From an uncultured Synergistaceae bacterium (lineage in GTDB: Bacteria; Synergistota; Synergistia; Synergistales; Aminobacteriaceae), in NCBI GenBank assembly GCA_937870605.1, contig CALMZW010000033.1, positions 1 through 10,239 of the forward strand: a DNA stretch of 10,239 nucleotides, given 5' to 3'. The translations under genes were made by a program, and so were the position numbers. Within the stretch, counting starts at the first letter, position 1; each line of letters begins with the position of its first letter. Below are positions 8,287 through 10,239 of this stretch, piece after piece. A model generated the notes under the pieces. It searched no databases. It was not told the DNA's origin and saw nothing but the letters and a program-made list of their open reading frames with translations.

Positions 8287-8355
8287 GTAAAGTGCGCGCT
8301 TCTACTGTTTCGCGAGCTTTAGGGTCACCGGCGGCAGGCTATTTGGCCCGCCACC
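8272..8355 (-). promoter_or_regulatory. Alternative RNA pairings (1:2 and 2:3) of the trp attenuator
   Basis: Segment 1 (8346-8355), which includes the last Trp codons, pairs over ten positions with segment 2 (8330-8339) around a six-base loop; two of the ten are G-U pairs. Segment 2 (8330-8338) can instead pair with segment 3 (8272-8280) over nine positions with one mismatch. Pairing 2:3 would occupy the loop and one base of the 3:4 stem and so interfere with it. In the known attenuation mechanism, a ribosome stalled at Trp codons covers segment 1 and frees segment 2 for 2:3. A ribosome that finishes the leader peptide lets the terminators form. Confidence 0.65.
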
Positions 8356-8386
8356 ACCAGTTCTGGTTTATGAGATTCCGGATCAT
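8339..8386 (-). CDS. trpL: trp operon leader peptide with three consecutive Trp codons
   Basis: A 15-residue peptide, MIRNLINQNWWWRAK, ending in TAG. Three TGG codons in a row in a 15-codon frame directly upstream of trp genes are diagnostic of a ribosome-mediated tryptophan attenuator. The ATG has a strong ribosome binding site, GGGAGG at 8395-8400 (minus strand), eight bases away. The Trp codons overlap the first strand of the 1:2 hairpin, as the mechanism requires: low Trp-tRNA stalls the ribosome there and favours antitermination. The peptide itself has no expected function beyond sensing translation speed. Confidence 0.93.
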   Translation of the reverse strand: MIRNLINQNWWWRAK

Positions 8387-8416
8387 GGGTATTTCCTCCC
8401 GATTTGGATTGCGGAG

Positions 8417-8446
8417 ACGATACCACGGGAAAGAGGATTGTGTCAA
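8417..8446 (-). promoter_or_regulatory. Promoter of the trp leader and trpCBA
   Basis: On the minus strand a perfect TTGACA (8441-8446) is followed after 18 bases by TATCGT (8417-8422). Transcription should start near 8410, about 10 bases before the leader-peptide ribosome binding site. It would produce a leader RNA of about 250 nt before trpC. No TrpR operator was recognised. Confidence 0.75.
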
Positions 8447-8459
8447 CAGGATCCGCCTC

Positions 8460-8489
8460 TTTCCGGAGACGTCCGGTTTGCCGTACAAT
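8460..8489 (+). promoter_or_regulatory. Weak candidate promoter for the uracil-DNA glycosylase gene
   Basis: TACAAT at 8484-8489 is a good -10 match, with a poor -35 (TTTCCG, 8460-8465) at an 18-base spacing. It lies 53 bases before the GTG start and directly next to the divergent trp promoter, whose -35 ends at 8446. Confidence 0.3.
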
Positions 8490-8541
8490 CGCGGGGCCGC
8501 GTCCGCGGGACGCGCATCACGATCACGGAGGACACGACGCT

Positions 8542-9291
8542 GTGAAACGACGCGAAGAAGAGATGGACCGGATCCGCGAATCCGTTGCGGGCTGCGCCGC
8601 GTGCGCGCTTGCCCAGTCGCGGACGTTCGCGGTTCCGGGGGAGGGGAGCCTCACGCCGAAGTTCGTTCTCGTCGGCGAGGCTCCGGGAAAGGACGAGGAC
8701 GCGTGCGGCCGTCCGTTCGTCGGACGCTGCGGCAAGGTTTTGCGAACCGCGCTCGAGGCCTGTCAGGTCGATCCGGACGATGTCTTCATCTGCAACGCGG
8801 TCAAGTGCCGCCCGTCGAGGCCGGACAATCCCATGAAGGACCGCCCGCCCGAGATCGGCGAGATGCGCCCCTGCTCGGGGTTCCTGAGGCGGCAGCTCCT
8901 GTGCCTCGCCGGGGACGGGAGCGGATGGGCGCGCCGGACCGTCCCGGTGCTCGCGGTCGGCCGGACGGCGCTCCGGTGGTTCGTCGAGTTCGCCGCGCCG
9001 GAGGCGGGAGCTGCGGCGCGCTTCCCTCGCACGGAGTCGGGCTGGAAGCTGCTGTCGGTGACGTCGCTCGTCGAGGCGTCCGCCTCTGGCGCCCCGAACG
9101 TCTTCCGGATGGAGGGAGACGACGGGACGCCCGTCCGGTTCGAGGTGTACCCGATCTGGCACCCGGGGTACGTCCTGAACGGCGGCGGCGGGCGCGTCAC
9201 GCGCGGGGTGTTCGCCGGGACGATGCGGACGATCGTCGGGAGAATGCTCGCCGAAGGGCCGCTCGCTGAAAGGCCGCTCGCGGGGGCGTAG
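8542..9291 (+). CDS. Family 4 uracil-DNA glycosylase (4Fe-4S)
   Basis: Removes uracil from DNA as the first step of base-excision repair. The motif GEAPGKDED (residues 45-53) and GRPFVGRCGKVL are characteristic of the family 4 glycosylases. Four cysteines suit the iron-sulfur cluster: Cys18 and Cys21 (CAAC), Cys89 (NAVKCRP) and Cys111 (RPCSGFL). The second active-site motif appears as WHPGY (His207). The GTG start is chosen because GGAGGA at 8527-8532 lies nine bases upstream and translation from it puts the first cysteine pair at the usual distance; a later ATG (8563) has no good site. At 249 residues it is somewhat longer than typical family members, with extra sequence between the VLAVGRTAL strand and the HPGY motif. 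It ends eight bases from the convergent amidase gene. Confidence 0.92.
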   Translation: MKRREEEMDRIRESVAGCAACALAQSRTFAVPGEGSLTPKFVLVGEAPGKDEDACGRPFVGRCGKVLRTALEACQVDPDDVFICNAVKCRPSRPDNPMKDRPPEIGEMRPCSGFLRRQLLCLAGDGSGWARRTVPVLAVGRTALRWFVEFAAPEAGAAARFPRTESGWKLLSVTSLVEASASGAPNVFRMEGDDGTPVRFEVYPIWHPGYVLNGGGGRVTRGVFAGTMRTIVGRMLAEGPLAERPLAGA

Positions 9292-9299
9292 CCGCGCGC

Positions 9300-10239
9300 T
9301 TACGCCTGCCGGAAGATCGCCTTGGGGATCATTCCGTGGATGCCCTTGTTTCCGTCGACGACCTGCGTGACGCGGAAGTCGACCGCGAGGCTGCACAGGG
9401 CGTAGGCCTCCGTGCGCGTCAGCCCCTTCGCCGCCATGAGGAAGGCGATCGCGTCGCTTATGGCGATCTTCATGGCCTCGTCGAGGTCGGCGTGGAAGCC
9501 CATCACGATCCAGTGCGTCGGGGTCTCGGCCATCGGGCGCTCGAGCGTCATGTCCCTCCGGACGACGAATTCGAGTTCGACCTCCTCGAAGTACGTCTCG
9601 CACGCGAGGCAGGAGACCTCGCCGTCTCCCTGGAGTCCGTGGGCGTCGGCGGCCATGAACAGCGCGCCCTCGACGTTCACGGGGACGAACAGCGAGCTTC
9701 CCGCGACGAGCTCCCTGTTGTCCATGTTCCCGGCGAAGTAGTCGGGGATCGCGGGCTGACGGACTTCGCCCGGTTTCGGGGCGACCGCCATCGCGCCGAG
9801 GAAGGGGCGGAGCGTCAGCGTGATTCCGGGCGCGAAGTCGACGGTCTTTCTGTCCGGCGAGTAGCGGAGCGTCCGGAAGAAGCCCGCTCCCATCCCTTCG
9901 GGGAGGCCGCCGAGGCCGAGGGCGTCGGGGTAGACGTAGGTGACGCCGAAGGCCCCCGGGGCGATCCGCTTGATCCGGACTTCGAGGACGTCGCCGGGGC
10001 GCGCGCCCCGGACGAAGAACGGCCCCGTGAAGGCGTAGGTCCCGCCGCCCTTCGACTTGATCGCGCCGCGGATCGCGAGGACGTCGTCGATCGTCATGTC
10101 CGCGTCGAGCGTGCCCTCGAAGAGCATTTCCGTGTTGCACACGACCGTGTCGCCGTCGTCGATTTCGAGCGCCGGCGGGATGTCGCTCCGGAGCATGCCG
10201 TTGTAGGCCTGTTCCCTGCCGATCCGGAAGACGTGCGTC
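9300..10239 (-). CDS. Acetamidase/formamidase family protein (5' partial)
   Basis: Probably hydrolyses a short amide such as formamide or acetamide to ammonia and the acid; the exact substrate cannot be read from sequence. Family hallmarks are SDIPPALEIDDGDTV near the N-terminus, FVRGARPGDVLEVRI, the NMDNRELVAGSSLFVPV block and, most diagnostic, the segment EGALFMAADAHGLQGDGEV. The C-terminal region from THWIVMGF to the end also fits. The frame stays open past the internal ATG at 10194-10196 to the window edge, adding THVFRIGREQAYNG, which matches where family members begin. The true start therefore lies a few codons outside the window, and the internal ATG is not the start. No transporter or regulator is visible. 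It is convergent with the glycosylase gene, without a terminator in the eight-base gap. Confidence 0.93.
   Translation of the reverse strand, partial: THVFRIGREQAYNGMLRSDIPPALEIDDGDTVVCNTEMLFEGTLDADMTIDDVLAIRGAIKSKGGGTYAFTGPFFVRGARPGDVLEVRIKRIAPGAFGVTYVYPDALGLGGLPEGMGAGFFRTLRYSPDRKTVDFAPGITLTLRPFLGAMAVAPKPGEVRQPAIPDYFAGNMDNRELVAGSSLFVPVNVEGALFMAADAHGLQGDGEVSCLACETYFEEVELEFVVRRDMTLERPMAETPTHWIVMGFHADLDEAMKIAISDAIAFLMAAKGLTRTEAYALCSLAVDFRVTQVVDGNKGIHGMIPKAIFRQA

Noticed and set aside
8443..10140. A minus-strand open frame of about 565 codons across the glycosylase and amidase genes
   Set aside because: It is out of frame with the amidase and antisense to the glycosylase, both well supported. 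Its Arg/Pro-rich composition is typical of a shadow frame in G+C-rich DNA.

Overview
This window comes from a bacterial chromosome of high G+C content. Most genes use G or C at nearly every third codon position. A block of about 2.9 kb (roughly 2200-5075) is clearly richer in A/T and holds an anaerobic sulfite reductase operon, so the host is probably an anaerobe or facultative anaerobe living where sulfite is available. The lineage cannot be fixed from this sequence. A high-GC anaerobic group such as Synergistota would fit, but that is a guess.

Layout. (1) 1-2097, plus strand: the C-terminal part of a DUF4143-type AAA ATPase, translationally coupled by an ATGA overlap to a conserved-looking protein of unknown function. 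(2) About 2200-5075, plus strand: an A/T-rich island with asrA-asrB-asrC, the three subunits of NADH-linked anaerobic sulfite reductase, apparently with its own promoter. No transposase, integrase or tRNA flanks it. (3) 5158-5319, minus strand: a fragment matching the C-terminal end of a PIN-domain toxin, between the island and trpA. (4) 5309-8157, minus strand: trpC-trpB-trpA, the last steps of tryptophan synthesis (indole-glycerol phosphate synthase and both tryptophan synthase subunits). (5) 8158-8446, minus strand: a trp leader with a TTGACA promoter, a 15-residue leader peptide carrying three consecutive Trp codons, alternative hairpins and two successive terminator-like hairpins ending in U-runs. 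This is a ribosome-mediated attenuator reading directly into trpC. (6) 8542-9291, plus strand: a family 4 (4Fe-4S) uracil-DNA glycosylase, divergent from the trp operon. (7) 9300 to the window end, minus strand: an acetamidase/formamidase family protein, convergent with the glycosylase and missing only its first few residues.

How the genes work together. The asr genes form one enzyme complex that reduces sulfite to sulfide. The trp genes form one regulated pathway segment, but trpE, trpG, trpD and trpF are absent here, so the pathway is split in this genome. The ATPase, glycosylase and amidase genes have no evident functional link to these operons. The features most worth a second look are the trp attenuator with tandem terminators on a split trpCBA operon, the compositionally foreign asr island, the PIN-toxin relic beside it, and the coupled gene of unknown function at 1039-2097.
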